Positions 30,065 through 38,873 of a stretch of 64,000 nucleotides of DNA are shown here, in pieces. Position 1 is the stretch's first letter. Each line of letters opens with the position of its first letter. The notes beneath the pieces were generated by a model. That model was not told where the DNA came from and searched no databases. It worked only from the letters and a program-made list of their open reading frames with translations. The DNA is taken from assembly GCA_963803735.1 (NCBI GenBank), contig CAWDNV010000011.1:620001-684000 (forward strand), given 5' to 3'. The position numbers were made by a program, and so were the translations under genes. The stretch comes from Palsa-189 sp963803735 (lineage in GTDB: Bacteria; Acidobacteriota; Terriglobia; Acidiferrales; UBA7541).

Positions 30065-32275
30065 ATGCCGCAGCGCGAAAAAGAGCAGATTGGCCGATAC
30101 GAAATCCTCGAGGAGATCGGCCGCGGAGCCATGGGAGTCGTCTTCAAAGGACGCGATCCACTCATTGGCCGCGACGTCGCCGTCAAGACGATCACGTCTG
30201 GCGTCGCCCAAAGCGCCGATCTCCTGGAGCGCTTTTACCGCGAGGCGAGGGCTGCCGGCGGCTTACAGCATCCCAATATCGTTACCATTTACGAGTTGGC
30301 TGAATCGGGTGGCGCTCCTTTTATCGCCATGGAGTATCTCGAAGGAGAGAGCCTGGAGAAAATGATCGCCCGGAAGCCGGCGCTGCCCCTCGCGACAAAG
30401 CTCGGGTATATCGTCCAGACCTGCCGTGCGCTCGACTACGCTCATCGTCATGGCGTGATCCACCGTGATGTCAAGCCGGCCAATATCGTCGTGACGCGCG
30501 ATGAAATCGTTAAGGTCGTCGATTTCGGCATCGCCCGCCTAGGTAACGCTTCACAAACCCAAACGGGAGTGTTACTCGGCACGCTGGCGTACATGTCTCC
30601 CGAACAAGTTCGCGGCCAGCACTTCGATGCGCGTTCTGACGTTTGGGCAATGGGAGTCGTTTTCTACGAACTCGTTACCTATCAGCGGCCGTTCACCGGT
30701 GAAAACCATGCAGCCTTGCTGCTCAGCATTCTGCAGAATGAGCCTCCTCCGATATGGCGCGTGTTCCCTGAATGCCCGGTTGCGCTCGAAAGAATCATCG
30801 CGAAATGTCTTCGCAAGGACGAGAAAGAGCGCTACTCCTCGATGGAAAGTCTCCTCAAAGACGTCGAAAACCTGCGTTTCTCCTTGACCGCAAAAGGATC
30901 GAAGAGCTTGACGCAGGCGCCTACTGCCAAAACCAGCGTGCAGCCCGCGCCTACCGTCCTGCTGGCTTCCAATCCGATAATTCCCGGCGTGCTCCCTGCA
31001 GGCGCGGCCCCGATTGCGCCGCCCGTTGCGCATCAACCCGTCAAAATCCCTGCGAAAGAACCTGCCCGGCCGGCTTCTCATCTTTGGCGCAACGCCGCAG
31101 CTACCTGCGCGCTTTTGACAGTCATTGTGCTTGGTGCGATCGGGATCGCTCGCCGGGACACTGCGCTCGGAATCGCTCGTCGCTACAATGCGCTCGAGCT
31201 CGTTCGCCGCTACAAGATCTTAGCCTTGGATATTCGTCCCGACTCGACGCAGAACGTGTATTTGACTCCGCCATCTCCGGCGCCACCCTCGTTGCCCGCC
31301 GGCACTCCAGAGACGCCTACGCCCGTTGCGGCGGTGCAAACCTCGACGCCAATCGATACGCCAAGCGAGCCAGGCGCGCCAACCACCCCAACTGCAGACA
31401 TCGCCACACCCACTCCTGCGAGCGACTCCGTTCTCAAACCTGCGTCGCCTTTGCCCGATTCGATCGAAGATCCCTTGCGGCAGCAGCAAAGGCTTTGGGA
31501 CAAAGCCACCGCGTACTTGCAGGCTGGCGATCTCGACGATGCCGAGACGTGGTTTCGCGACATTCTTACTTTGCCAGAAGTCGGTCATTACTGGTCGGAT
31601 GCCGCCCATTACGTCGATGAGGTCATTCCCGAGCGTCGCGCGAACGAGAAGCTTTGGGCCGCGGTTCAGTTCGAATCCACTTCCCACGAACCCGGCCATC
31701 TTTTGCGAGAGGTGAAGGCACTCGACGAACTCTTGGCGCTTCCAGGCCCGCACAAACAGCAAGCGCGCCAAATGCGGGATACCGTTATCACCCAAATGAT
31801 TCGCGACGACGCACGAAAAAATCAACTGGACACGCCCGTGGCGTCCGATGCCGATCAGTGGGAAATGACGCGGCTTAAAAATCACTTCGACGAACTGGTA
31901 GAACAGGGTGACGCTGCTGCTCTGGACGAATTTCAGCAGTTGCAGCCCAAGTTCAAATCTGTGGCCGACGCGCAAGGCCCCTTAGCCATGGACGCCCGCG
32001 ACTACTTGAATAGCCTCATCCCCAGGGCGGAGAAGCACATTGAAGATAGGCTTGCCGCCACAAAAGCCATCTCATCTGCAAACGGCGCCTATATGAGCGC
32101 TGTCAAGAAGTACGACCGCGCAGTAGCCACCCAAAATTCGGCCATGCTGAGAGACCAGATGTTACCCCTGTTTAGCCAAATCGCCCAATCCGGCGGTGCG
32201 CGAGCTAAAGAAGCCCAGCGCTACGCAGATGTTTTGATTCCGGCGGCACTGCAAAAATCCCGACAAGCAGAATAA
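30065..32275 (+). CDS. Transmembrane serine/threonine protein kinase, PknB-like
   Basis: A 736-residue Hanks-type kinase. Kinase domain 11-273: glycine loop GRGAMG (19-24), VAVK lysine 41, HRDVKPAN (133-140), DFG (153-155) and GTLAYMSPEQ. Its activation loop carries several Ser/Thr. A Pro/Ala-rich linker leads to one membrane helix (about 341-363), placing the kinase in the cytosol. The outer part has a Pro/Thr-rich stalk (about 390-470) and then helical, Gln/Asp-rich sequence with TPR-like character (TAYLQAGDLDDAETWF). No PASTA domains are seen. The stimulus and targets are unknown. It starts with ATG at 30065 after a repeat-containing intergenic region. Confidence 0.93.
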   Translation: MPQREKEQIGRYEILEEIGRGAMGVVFKGRDPLIGRDVAVKTITSGVAQSADLLERFYREARAAGGLQHPNIVTIYELAESGGAPFIAMEYLEGESLEKMIARKPALPLATKLGYIVQTCRALDYAHRHGVIHRDVKPANIVVTRDEIVKVVDFGIARLGNASQTQTGVLLGTLAYMSPEQVRGQHFDARSDVWAMGVVFYELVTYQRPFTGENHAALLLSILQNEPPPIWRVFPECPVALERIIAKCLRKDEKERYSSMESLLKDVENLRFSLTAKGSKSLTQAPTAKTSVQPAPTVLLASNPIIPGVLPAGAAPIAPPVAHQPVKIPAKEPARPASHLWRNAAATCALLTVIVLGAIGIARRDTALGIARRYNALELVRRYKILALDIRPDSTQNVYLTPPSPAPPSLPAGTPETPTPVAAVQTSTPIDTPSEPGAPTTPTADIATPTPASDSVLKPASPLPDSIEDPLRQQQRLWDKATAYLQAGDLDDAETWFRDILTLPEVGHYWSDAAHYVDEVIPERRANEKLWAAVQFESTSHEPGHLLREVKALDELLALPGPHKQQARQMRDTVITQMIRDDARKNQLDTPVASDADQWEMTRLKNHFDELVEQGDAAALDEFQQLQPKFKSVADAQGPLAMDARDYLNSLIPRAEKHIEDRLAATKAISSANGAYMSAVKKYDRAVATQNSAMLRDQMLPLFSQIAQSGGARAKEAQRYADVLIPAALQKSRQAE

Positions 32276-32417
32276 GTATTACTGCTTCCGATTTCGTCCG
32301 AGACCTTCGGTCTTAGGCAATTGCTTTCAGAATTAGCCAAAGGTATCGTGTCGGCGGGGCCAAAGAGTCCTTGGAGTTTCCGTGTACGGCACGTCTTCAA
32401 CGAGGACAATTTCGCAG

Positions 32418-33137
32418 ATGCCCGAAACATCTCATCCGCGACATCCTGCCATCGTTCGCGTCACGCATTGGCTGATTACCTTGTCCTTTCTGGCCCTTCT
32501 CCTCACGGGAGTGGAAATTCTCATCTCTCACCCGCGTTTTTATTGGGGTGAAATCGGCAACGTAAACACGCGTCCCTTATTCACGCTGCCTATCCCATCC
32601 TCCAGAGAAACGGTCCCTACTGGCTACGGCTACGTACTTCCCGACCAGAACGGCTGGAGCCGCTATCTGCATTTCGAGGCGGCTTGGGTCGCCGTATTGA
32701 CTGGCTTACTCTATGTCGCTTTCGGATTTTTCAGGGGGCATTTCCGGCGGAATCTATTTCCCTCTCCGTCTGACCTCTCGCCAACGAGTCTCGCGACCGA
32801 CATTGCGCGGCACTTGCGCTTCGGCCGGCCGCCTGATGACGAAGCCTGGTCGTATAACGTCCTGCAGCGCTTGAGCTATCTGCTCGTGATTTTCGTTCTC
32901 TTCCCCTTAGTCATCTGGACGGGCTTGGCCATGTCCCCGGCCATCGAAGGTATATTCCCCGCGTTAGTCACGGTTTTGGGCGGACGGCAATCCGCGCGCA
33001 CTATACATTTCTTCGTCACCATTTTTTTGGTGCTATTTCTATTGATTCACGTTCTTATGGTTTATCTCGCCGGGTTCCGGAAGCGGGTGGGGGCGATGAT
33101 CGTCGGTCGCCTGCCCAAGGCTGTGGAGCGACTATGA
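32418..33137 (+). CDS. Cytochrome b561-like membrane subunit
   Basis: An integral membrane protein with four main hydrophobic segments (near VTHWLITLSFLALLLTG, AWVAVLTGLLYVAFG, LSYLLVIFVLFPLVIWTGLA and TIHFFVTIFLVLFLLIHVLMVY). Histidines in or next to these helices (RVTHW, LHFEAA, TIHFF, LIHVLM) fit two b-type haems, as in the prokaryotic cytochrome b561 / thiosulfate-reductase gamma family. The ATG at 32418 gives MPETSHPRHPAIVRVTHW; a GTG at 32382 is also possible. Its stop overlaps the next gene's ATG, so it probably passes electrons to or from the molybdenum protein encoded there. Confidence 0.85.
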   Translation: MPETSHPRHPAIVRVTHWLITLSFLALLLTGVEILISHPRFYWGEIGNVNTRPLFTLPIPSSRETVPTGYGYVLPDQNGWSRYLHFEAAWVAVLTGLLYVAFGFFRGHFRRNLFPSPSDLSPTSLATDIARHLRFGRPPDDEAWSYNVLQRLSYLLVIFVLFPLVIWTGLAMSPAIEGIFPALVTVLGGRQSARTIHFFVTIFLVLFLLIHVLMVYLAGFRKRVGAMIVGRLPKAVERL

Positions 33138-33892
33138 ATAAGATTTCGAGGCGTAGACTGATCACCGCTGGCTTAGTGGGCGCCGCGGGGGCGGCAGGGC
33201 TCGCCGTTGCCCCGAACCTCGCCAAGCGTTATGGACTCATTCCCCCCGATGCCGGCGTTCTTTACGGCCCGGGCGAAACTCTGACTTATGCTGCGCAGCG
33301 ATTATTGAGCCGCCATTCCATGGCGCGCGAATTTGCTCGCACGGAGATTTCGAAAGATCCGTTTGCAAACGAAGTCGATCCCCTGGGCGTGGAGTTCAAG
33401 CGCCTTCAGGACGGAGCGTTTGTGGACTGGCGTCTTGCCGTGGATGGCATGGTGGCCCGCCCGGCGTCGTTCTCGCTTGCAGAGCTCAGGAGCTTCCCGC
33501 ATAGCACCCAAATCACATTCATCGCGTGCGAAGAGGGCTGGTCTTATATCGCCGAATGGAGTGGCGTCCCGCTCGCTCACCTGCTAGGCATGGTGGGCGC
33601 TCATCCCCAGGCCCGATACGTTGTCTACCGTTCGATCCAGCCAGACTGGTGGGAGAGCATCGACATGGCCGATGCTTTGCACCCTCAAACTCTCTTGACC
33701 CTGGGTATGAACCGCGGTGAGCTTCCAGTTCAGTTCGGCGGGCCTCTTCGCCTGCGGGTTCCCCGGCAGCTCGGCTACAAGAACGTCAAATACATCACCA
33801 GCCTGACCGTCACCGATAGCCTCAAACGCTTCGGCAAAGGCTTGGGCTCGTCGGCGCCAGAAGGTGGGTACGCGTGGTACGCCGGCATCTGA
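33134..33892 (+). CDS. Exported molybdopterin oxidoreductase, sulfite-oxidase fold
   Basis: A 252-residue protein with a Tat-type signal (SRRRLITAGLVGAAGAAGLAVAP). The sulfite-oxidase molybdopterin domain shows the molybdenum-ligand cysteine C132 in TFIACEEGWSYIAEWSGVPL and the ending LRLRVPRQLGYKNVKYITSL. The family includes MsrP, which repairs methionine sulfoxide, and others of unknown substrate. Its partner here is a cytochrome b561-like subunit rather than the MsrQ haem protein, so MsrP function should not be assumed. The four-base overlap with the upstream gene indicates one operon. Confidence 0.88.
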   Translation: MNKISRRRLITAGLVGAAGAAGLAVAPNLAKRYGLIPPDAGVLYGPGETLTYAAQRLLSRHSMAREFARTEISKDPFANEVDPLGVEFKRLQDGAFVDWRLAVDGMVARPASFSLAELRSFPHSTQITFIACEEGWSYIAEWSGVPLAHLLGMVGAHPQARYVVYRSIQPDWWESIDMADALHPQTLLTLGMNRGELPVQFGGPLRLRVPRQLGYKNVKYITSLTVTDSLKRFGKGLGSSAPEGGYAWYAGI

Positions 33893-33900
33893 CACCTGCG

Positions 33901-33940
33901 TTGTCATCACGAGCGCCGCAGCGCAAGGGATCTGCAGTTC
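33901..33940. repeat. Dispersed repeat, copy C
   Basis: TTGTCATCACGAGCGCCGCA then GCGCAAGGGATCTGCAGTTC, directly after the oxidoreductase stop. It is most like copy A (27981-28020). The rest of the 33893-34179 gap holds nothing I can name. Confidence 0.6.
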
Positions 33941-34179
33941 GTCGTTGCACCACCGTCCAATCAGGACGCTGAAAGCCATTTAGCGAAAATGCCGGTTGGA
34001 TTTAGCGCGGTAATTTCATTCCGGCTGTTCGTTCCGAGGGAAGGGGAGTCCGGCTCGTGGGCTCTGAGCGGACTGCTATCGCCGTTGCGACTACCGTTGC
34101 CATATTGCCCTGGAGCCGCTCCCTATCCTCTCGTTCGCTTTAGTTGCCGCCCGTCTGGGTCGGCAGGTTTCTCGCGCAA

Positions 34180-34665
34180 TCAACTTGCTGGAGTTGCCTG
34201 GCTATAGTTGACCATGCGGATCAAACGATTCGAGACCACTGTGCGTATCTGGTTCCGGCGTTCTCCCGCTGCTTGCCGCTTCGCGGCTGAGCCGTAGTGC
34301 TTCAGCTCGATGGGATCGGCTCGGTCTCCCAGGCCATCGAGGGCCGCGTAGTTCGCATAGGTTAAAAGCATCCCAACGTTCCAATCGTTGGGACTGTCTG
34401 CCGTTACGTTGTTGAAAAATTCGTATCCGGTGATAATCCCGGCTTTTTTCTCTTCTTCGAATACGGGGATTAAGTTGCTCATCACATCCTGATCGAAAGC
34501 AGGGCGCTGGCCTGGGTTCACCTTGGCGAGCACCACCCGGCTGACGTTCGTCGGAGTGACTTTGACGTTGACCGTTTGCGCCGACACCTGGCTTCGGCGT
34601 AAAACAACGAAGCCTGCGAACGCAACGAACACCAATACTAGAAGCACGATTCTGTATCTCTTCAT
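34180..34665 (-). CDS. Exported or membrane-anchored hypothetical protein
   Basis: A 161-residue protein with an uncleaved-looking N-terminal anchor or signal (YRIVLLVLVFVAFAGFVVL). The rest, VSRVVLAKVNPGQRPAFDQDVMSNLIPVFEEEKKAGIITGYEFFNN, resembles a ferredoxin-like dimeric alpha/beta barrel, but I can name no family with confidence. No cysteines or obvious catalytic motif. It stands alone on the minus strand with about 190 bases to the next gene. Confidence 0.6.
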   Translation of the reverse strand: MKRYRIVLLVLVFVAFAGFVVLRRSQVSAQTVNVKVTPTNVSRVVLAKVNPGQRPAFDQDVMSNLIPVFEEEKKAGIITGYEFFNNVTADSPNDWNVGMLLTYANYAALDGLGDRADPIELKHYGSAAKRQAAGERRNQIRTVVSNRLIRMVNYSQATPAS

Positions 34666-34855
34666 GGGTTACTCTTTTCTGGGGGGAGCGGAGGCCCTTT
34701 AGAAAGCTCGTTCCCTCCGATTTCCTTGGATTTCAGAACCTACTAGGAGGGGCCGACTATTGGACGTAAACCTGTTCTACGCCTCGGGGAGCCAAGAGTC
34801 AAGCGACGGTGATTCTTCTACCTGACTGGAACCTTACGTGAATAAGCGTGGAAAA

Positions 34856-35299
34856 CTAATATAGTCCCACCTTTGTTTTGACTCGCCGCAAATCCAGCAT
34901 CATGCTGCTTACTTGTTGCCCGAGTTGGTCAATCTGTTTTTCGTTTCGGCCCGCGGCCCTTACTAACGAGCTCAATTCTTCGCGGCCTTGTGCCTGCGCC
35001 ACACGGCTATCCAGTACGAGTTCGCGGGTTTCTTTGGTCGTGGCTTCGATCATCTGCTGTTCCGACTTCAAATCGTCGATTGCGGCCTGTAAGTCCTTGA
35101 CTTGCATTTGAAGTTGCGCCACTTGATCGCGAAGCTGGTCATTCTGCTGCTGTAGCGTTGCCTGAGTAGACTGTGGTTTGGCGCTCTGCGTTCTCCCAGA
35201 CTGTTGACTTGGGCTTTGTTGAGCAGCGCTATAGCAAAAACAAATCAGGGTCCCTGCTAACAAAAGAGAACCCAATGTCTGCTTAGTCATGCGGGGCAT
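34856..35299 (-). CDS. Exported coiled-coil hypothetical protein
   Basis: 147 residues. A signal peptide (LGSLLLAGTLICFCYSAAQQ) is followed by a Gln/Ser-rich stretch and then a long coiled coil (about residues 48-130) with heptad-like LQQQNDQLRDQVAQLQMQVKDLQAAIDDL. No domain is recognisable beyond that. Its start lies 35 bases from the remnant on the plus strand, so the two are divergent. Confidence 0.65.
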   Translation of the reverse strand: MPRMTKQTLGSLLLAGTLICFCYSAAQQSPSQQSGRTQSAKPQSTQATLQQQNDQLRDQVAQLQMQVKDLQAAIDDLKSEQQMIEATTKETRELVLDSRVAQAQGREELSSLVRAAGRNEKQIDQLGQQVSSMMLDLRRVKTKVGLY

Positions 35300-35307
35300 G
35301 TGATTCC

Positions 35308-35781
35308 CTCCGCTCGCTAATCGTCTATCACTTTATGTACGGAAAGCGGCAGACCAAACCGTGCCCCATGTGCACCGCCTGGCTCGACGCCGCCAACGGT
35401 GTCGCTCATCACCTCGCTCAGAATCTCGACTTCGCCGTCGTCGCCGCCGCCGATCTCCCCACTCTGCGCGCCCACGCTCGCGCCCGAGGCTGGGACAAGC
35501 TGCGCCTCCTGAGCGCCGGAAACAGCACATTCAAGTACGACTTCGGCAGCGAAGACCGCGAAGGACGCCAAGACTCCACCGTTTCTGTTTTCACCCGCGA
35601 CGCCGACGGCGCCTTGCGCCACTTCTATACCTCGCATCCCTGGATGGCCCCCGAGATCAAGGAGCGCGGCATCGACCTGCTCGCTCCAATCTGGCACTTC
35701 ATGGACCTCACCCCGCAAGGTCGCGGAAACTGGTACGCCAACCTCGACTACGGCACCAAAGTCCACGCCGCCTCCACCTAG
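35308..35781 (+). pseudogene. 5'-truncated DUF899 family (thioredoxin-like) gene
   Basis: From 35335 an ATG frame of 148 codons reads KPCPMCTAWLDAANGVAHHLAQ and on to an ending GRGNWYANLDYGT, matching the later part of the DUF899 family. The family sequence continues upstream of that ATG in the same frame (SLIVYHFMYG, from about 35314), where there is no start codon before a stop at 35284. The missing N-terminal part, some 60-70 residues in typical members, is replaced by the start of the divergent gene. I therefore read it as a remnant, although the ATG at 35335 could still yield a short protein. The CPMC motif of the family is intact. Confidence 0.6.
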
Positions 35782-35859
35782 TTCATCTCGAATCACGAGC
35801 TCAACAGGTCGATGCAGCACCACCCACTGCCCCGTCTATCGGGACGGTTGTAGGGCTCT

Positions 35860-37434
35860 TCAATTGCAGTCTGACCAAGTTCCTTCGGTTTTCGCAGCCA
35901 TTTTAAGATGCCTCTTAGTCAGTTCCTCCAAAAGCTTCGTACGCGGAAGCCAGTCCGGCAAAGGAACGATTCCGCGGTGGGTTACCTCTCCTCGGAGAAG
36001 CATCTGAGCGGCAAGCGACGGCAGCAGAGCAGGAATCACTTCTCCGTGTTCAGCGGCAAGTACACTCAGTGAAATGCTTCTGTGATTCTGGCCGGAAACC
36101 TCAACCATCACGCCACCCTGCGAAGTGCCAAAGAAGGACGCCGCGTAAATCAGACCCTTCGATATTGGCAATAACCAATCCAGATTTCTTAAATTGAAGG
36201 CTCCCCTGAATTCACGCAGGGCCGACAGGGTACGATTTAAAAAGTCCAGTTCTGAACCGATCTTGAACTCCATAGCCTTGACACCAAAATAGATCGGCTG
36301 GAGGAAATAATCGGCGATATCGACGACGGAATAGACCCATCGATTCCCCATTGGAGGCGGAAAAGACACTCGCTCACGCTCTGTCCAACCGCGAACGGTG
36401 CGTTGACCGGTACCGTTCGGTATCGAGAATTCATTCCCGACAGTAGACAGTAAGCAGAGAAAAGAGCCGGGGCCCCTTGGATGCTGCGTGCCGGGACTAA
36501 TGGAAATTCTTGTCCGTTCGATCGAGGGAATTTTTTCCTGGCAATATTTTGTCAATAAGGAAGACATGCCAGGCACTACAGAACACCCGACAAATGCCGT
36601 AATCCCCGCCTGTTCGACCTTGGAACACAACTGATGACAACGGACGACGAAATCTCTGTCATCAGCGATATCGACGTAAGAGATGTGTTTTTCCATGCAT
36701 GCCCGAAGCAGGTTCAAGGACTGGCCCTGGTAAGGGCCAACACAGGAGACCACCACCTTTGCGCCATCAATGGTTGAGAGGACCGAGACGTAGTCGTTTA
36801 TATCGGATTCGACCTTCCTTATACGCGTTTCGAAGGGTTGGAAGGTTGTGGCCTTGGGATGCCGCGAGGCAACTATGATTTGCGCCGCCGAATATTTTAG
36901 AAGGTCCTCTACCACGAAGTGCCCAAAGAAGCCGTCACCACCATATACGACGACTTTCGGAAGCTCGGGCTCTAGCCGTTGGAAGCCGGTTACATCCAAC
37001 TCATATACCCGTTCCAGCAGCGCGGAATCATCACGGAGAATATCTTCCTTTTGTCTCTTGAATAACGGACGGAACAGCCAAAACACCGGCGCCAGGTACC
37101 AATGAAAATTGAAAGTAATTTTTTCCGTTTGCGTGAGGTCTCCCTCTCGGCCTTCCATTAGGCCGTCTACGCGCATTCTGGCGAACGGGGTGATGAACTC
37201 ATACCAATAACGCTTTTCATCGACGGGGCCGCCGCGGGCCGTTGTTTCTTGTTTCAAGCCATAAAACAGGCTGGTCAGGTGGTATTCAACGTAGTCTGGC
37301 TTTTGAGCAACGATTCGGAGGTTTCGAAACCATCGCTTATGCAAAGTACAAACATGATCGAGATCCATTATGTTCTCGAACACGAAACGTCGGCTCGTCT
37401 TCACCTTGTGTCGAAAAATCAGGCTCGTTTGCAA
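35860..37434 (-). CDS. Fusion of a SRPBCC-like domain with a saccharopine-dehydrogenase-like domain
   Basis: 524 residues. Part one (about 1-150) looks like a START/SRPBCC ligand-binding domain similar to the catalytic end of Rieske oxygenases (VFENIMDLDHVCTLHKRWF, YEFITPFARMRVDGL), but with no Rieske cluster. Part two starts with a Rossmann fold, VVVYGGDGFFGHFVVEDLL (GGDGFFG about 165-171), and goes on as in saccharopine dehydrogenase NADP-binding proteins and trans-acting enoyl reductases. A few hydrophobic stretches near the end could touch the membrane. Substrate unknown. Composition appears less GC-rich than its neighbours. Its upstream region points towards a 73-residue plus-strand gene. 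Confidence 0.7.
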   Translation of the reverse strand: MQTSLIFRHKVKTSRRFVFENIMDLDHVCTLHKRWFRNLRIVAQKPDYVEYHLTSLFYGLKQETTARGGPVDEKRYWYEFITPFARMRVDGLMEGREGDLTQTEKITFNFHWYLAPVFWLFRPLFKRQKEDILRDDSALLERVYELDVTGFQRLEPELPKVVVYGGDGFFGHFVVEDLLKYSAAQIIVASRHPKATTFQPFETRIRKVESDINDYVSVLSTIDGAKVVVSCVGPYQGQSLNLLRACMEKHISYVDIADDRDFVVRCHQLCSKVEQAGITAFVGCSVVPGMSSLLTKYCQEKIPSIERTRISISPGTQHPRGPGSFLCLLSTVGNEFSIPNGTGQRTVRGWTERERVSFPPPMGNRWVYSVVDIADYFLQPIYFGVKAMEFKIGSELDFLNRTLSALREFRGAFNLRNLDWLLPISKGLIYAASFFGTSQGGVMVEVSGQNHRSISLSVLAAEHGEVIPALLPSLAAQMLLRGEVTHRGIVPLPDWLPRTKLLEELTKRHLKMAAKTEGTWSDCN

Positions 37435-37591
37435 GGTGGGACGATTATAGAACGGATCGAATTGAACTTGGGACGGGGCCGGTACACTGATGGCTCATTA
37501 AACCAACCAGGCGAAATGCTGACTTGAGCTCTGTTCCTCCCACAGACGACGAGGGTTGAGCGGTACAATTTCCAAAAAGGGAGGTGCGATC

Positions 37592-37813
37592 ATGGCTCGT
37601 CACTCCCATAAGTTCACGATCGCTGACGATGATGCAGTACGTGCTCTCGTGGAAAAACTGACGGATGGAGGCAGGCATCAGGAGCGCCGTGAGAAACTCC
37701 TCCGCGCGCTCGATGACGCGATCCTACACTATAAGGATTCTAACCAAAAGGTTCGGCAGGCATTCTTCCATGGACTGCTTACCGGCTATGCAGTTGCTCT
37801 TAAACTTTGGTAA
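37592..37813 (+). CDS. Small hypothetical protein
   Basis: 73 residues starting MARHSHKFTIADDDAVRALVEKL. I choose the ATG at 37592 because GGGAGG lies eight bases upstream; an in-frame start at 37556 lacks that. Mostly helical by composition, with an acidic start and a hydrophobic end (GLLTGYAVALKLW). No family recognised. It lies alone in an AT-richer stretch. Confidence 0.55.
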   Translation: MARHSHKFTIADDDAVRALVEKLTDGGRHQERREKLLRALDDAILHYKDSNQKVRQAFFHGLLTGYAVALKLW

Positions 37814-38126
37814 TCATCCCATCCTCGCGCGTGCAAGAATTAGCGCAACACACATCCTAATGCTCAACGGCACGGATTCGCCAGATCGTGCGTCGGCGCT
37901 TTACTCGTGCGGTAAAATACTATATGTGCGTATTCGGCCTTGCTCCGTGCGGTCCCGTGGCGACCGCCCTTGCCACTTACACGGCTTCTGATGCCGCCCT
38001 ATCCGCATCCGCTAACCCTTCGCAACCTGGCTCAGACCTAACCACTTCTAAACCAATGAGTTGCGTACAGACAAAAGGTAAACGGCGTGGAATCATATCG
38101 TTGCAAGAAACTGAAAGATAACCTAA
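37814..38126 (+). other. Gene-poor stretch upstream of the zinc-motif protein
   Basis: About 310 bases with no supportable gene; short open frames here have no ribosome-binding site and no protein-like composition. The right end holds the first copy of a 23-base repeat (38088-38110). Confidence 0.5.
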
Positions 38127-38150
38127 ATGGAATCACATCCTTGCGAAAAA
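38088..38150 (+). repeat. Imperfect 23-base direct repeat over a gene start
   Basis: 38088-38110 and 38128-38150 match at 19 of 23 positions (TGGAATCA-ATC-TTGC-A-AAA). The second copy begins within the start codon of the next gene; the first copy also follows a GTG. The copies are 40 bases apart, not a multiple of three. It looks like a local duplication of the 5' end of the gene. Confidence 0.6.
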
Positions 38151-38708
38151 AGTAGGGGGGCAGGGGTCCCATCAGATATCACTTCAAGTACCGAAATCTC
38201 ATCGGCCGAGTCAGAAGCTACTGCCGAAGCCGCTCTTTGTCGCCATATCGATGGGCGTGGCCATCGCTGCCGCATGCTGGTCATGAGCATCGACGCAGAT
38301 CTTTGCGCCTATCATGCCCAGCGCCGCCTGCAAACCCAACGTGGAAGCGAAGCCGCCGCAACCGAACTCCTGGCCTCCGTCAGCGACTTCAGCGACGCCG
38401 CTTCGGTCAATCGCTTCCTCGGAAATCTCGTGAAGCAGGTCACGTTGAAGCGCATCCCGCGCCGCGACGCCATCACGCTGGCTTATATCTGTCAATTGCT
38501 TCTCAATAGCCTTGGCGCTATCAATCGAGAGGAGTATATGCGTCTGGAGGAAGCGCGATTTCAGGAATTGCAGGCCCAGAAGCGGCCTCCTCAGATCATT
38601 TGGGATATTCCCGGGCCGCCCTACGAACCGCCCGATCCGATCGAGGCCGCTCTCGCAAAAAAAGCGAGCGAAAACCAAATCAATCGGCGTCAAAGCGAGG
38701 ATCTCTGA
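38127..38708 (+). CDS. Hypothetical protein with CxH...C...CxxH motif
   Basis: 193 residues. An N-terminal cysteine/histidine cluster (LCRHIDGRGHRCRML then DLCAYHAQRR, about residues 38-65) resembles the small putative zinc motif found in many unassigned acidobacterial and planctomycete proteins. The middle is helical (SVNRFLGNLVKQVTLKRIPRRDAITLAYICQLLLNSL) and the end is Pro-rich (IIWDIPGPPYEPPDPIE). Role unknown. Its start lies inside a duplicated sequence. The korAB operon begins 165 bases downstream. Confidence 0.6.
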   Translation: MESHPCEKSRGAGVPSDITSSTEISSAESEATAEAALCRHIDGRGHRCRMLVMSIDADLCAYHAQRRLQTQRGSEAAATELLASVSDFSDAASVNRFLGNLVKQVTLKRIPRRDAITLAYICQLLLNSLGAINREEYMRLEEARFQELQAQKRPPQIIWDIPGPPYEPPDPIEAALAKKASENQINRRQSEDL

Positions 38709-38873
38709 TTCGTATTTACTGTTGCCGCAAACGCGAACGGGAGCGGCCTGAATTGTGTTATATTTGGAATTGCGGCGCCCCTCCGTGGGTCTCCTTTTCA
38801 CCAGTTTATAGCTTGGGGGGGAACTCGCTCGGGCGGACGCCAGCTTCCAACTTACTGAGGATCATACGCAATA

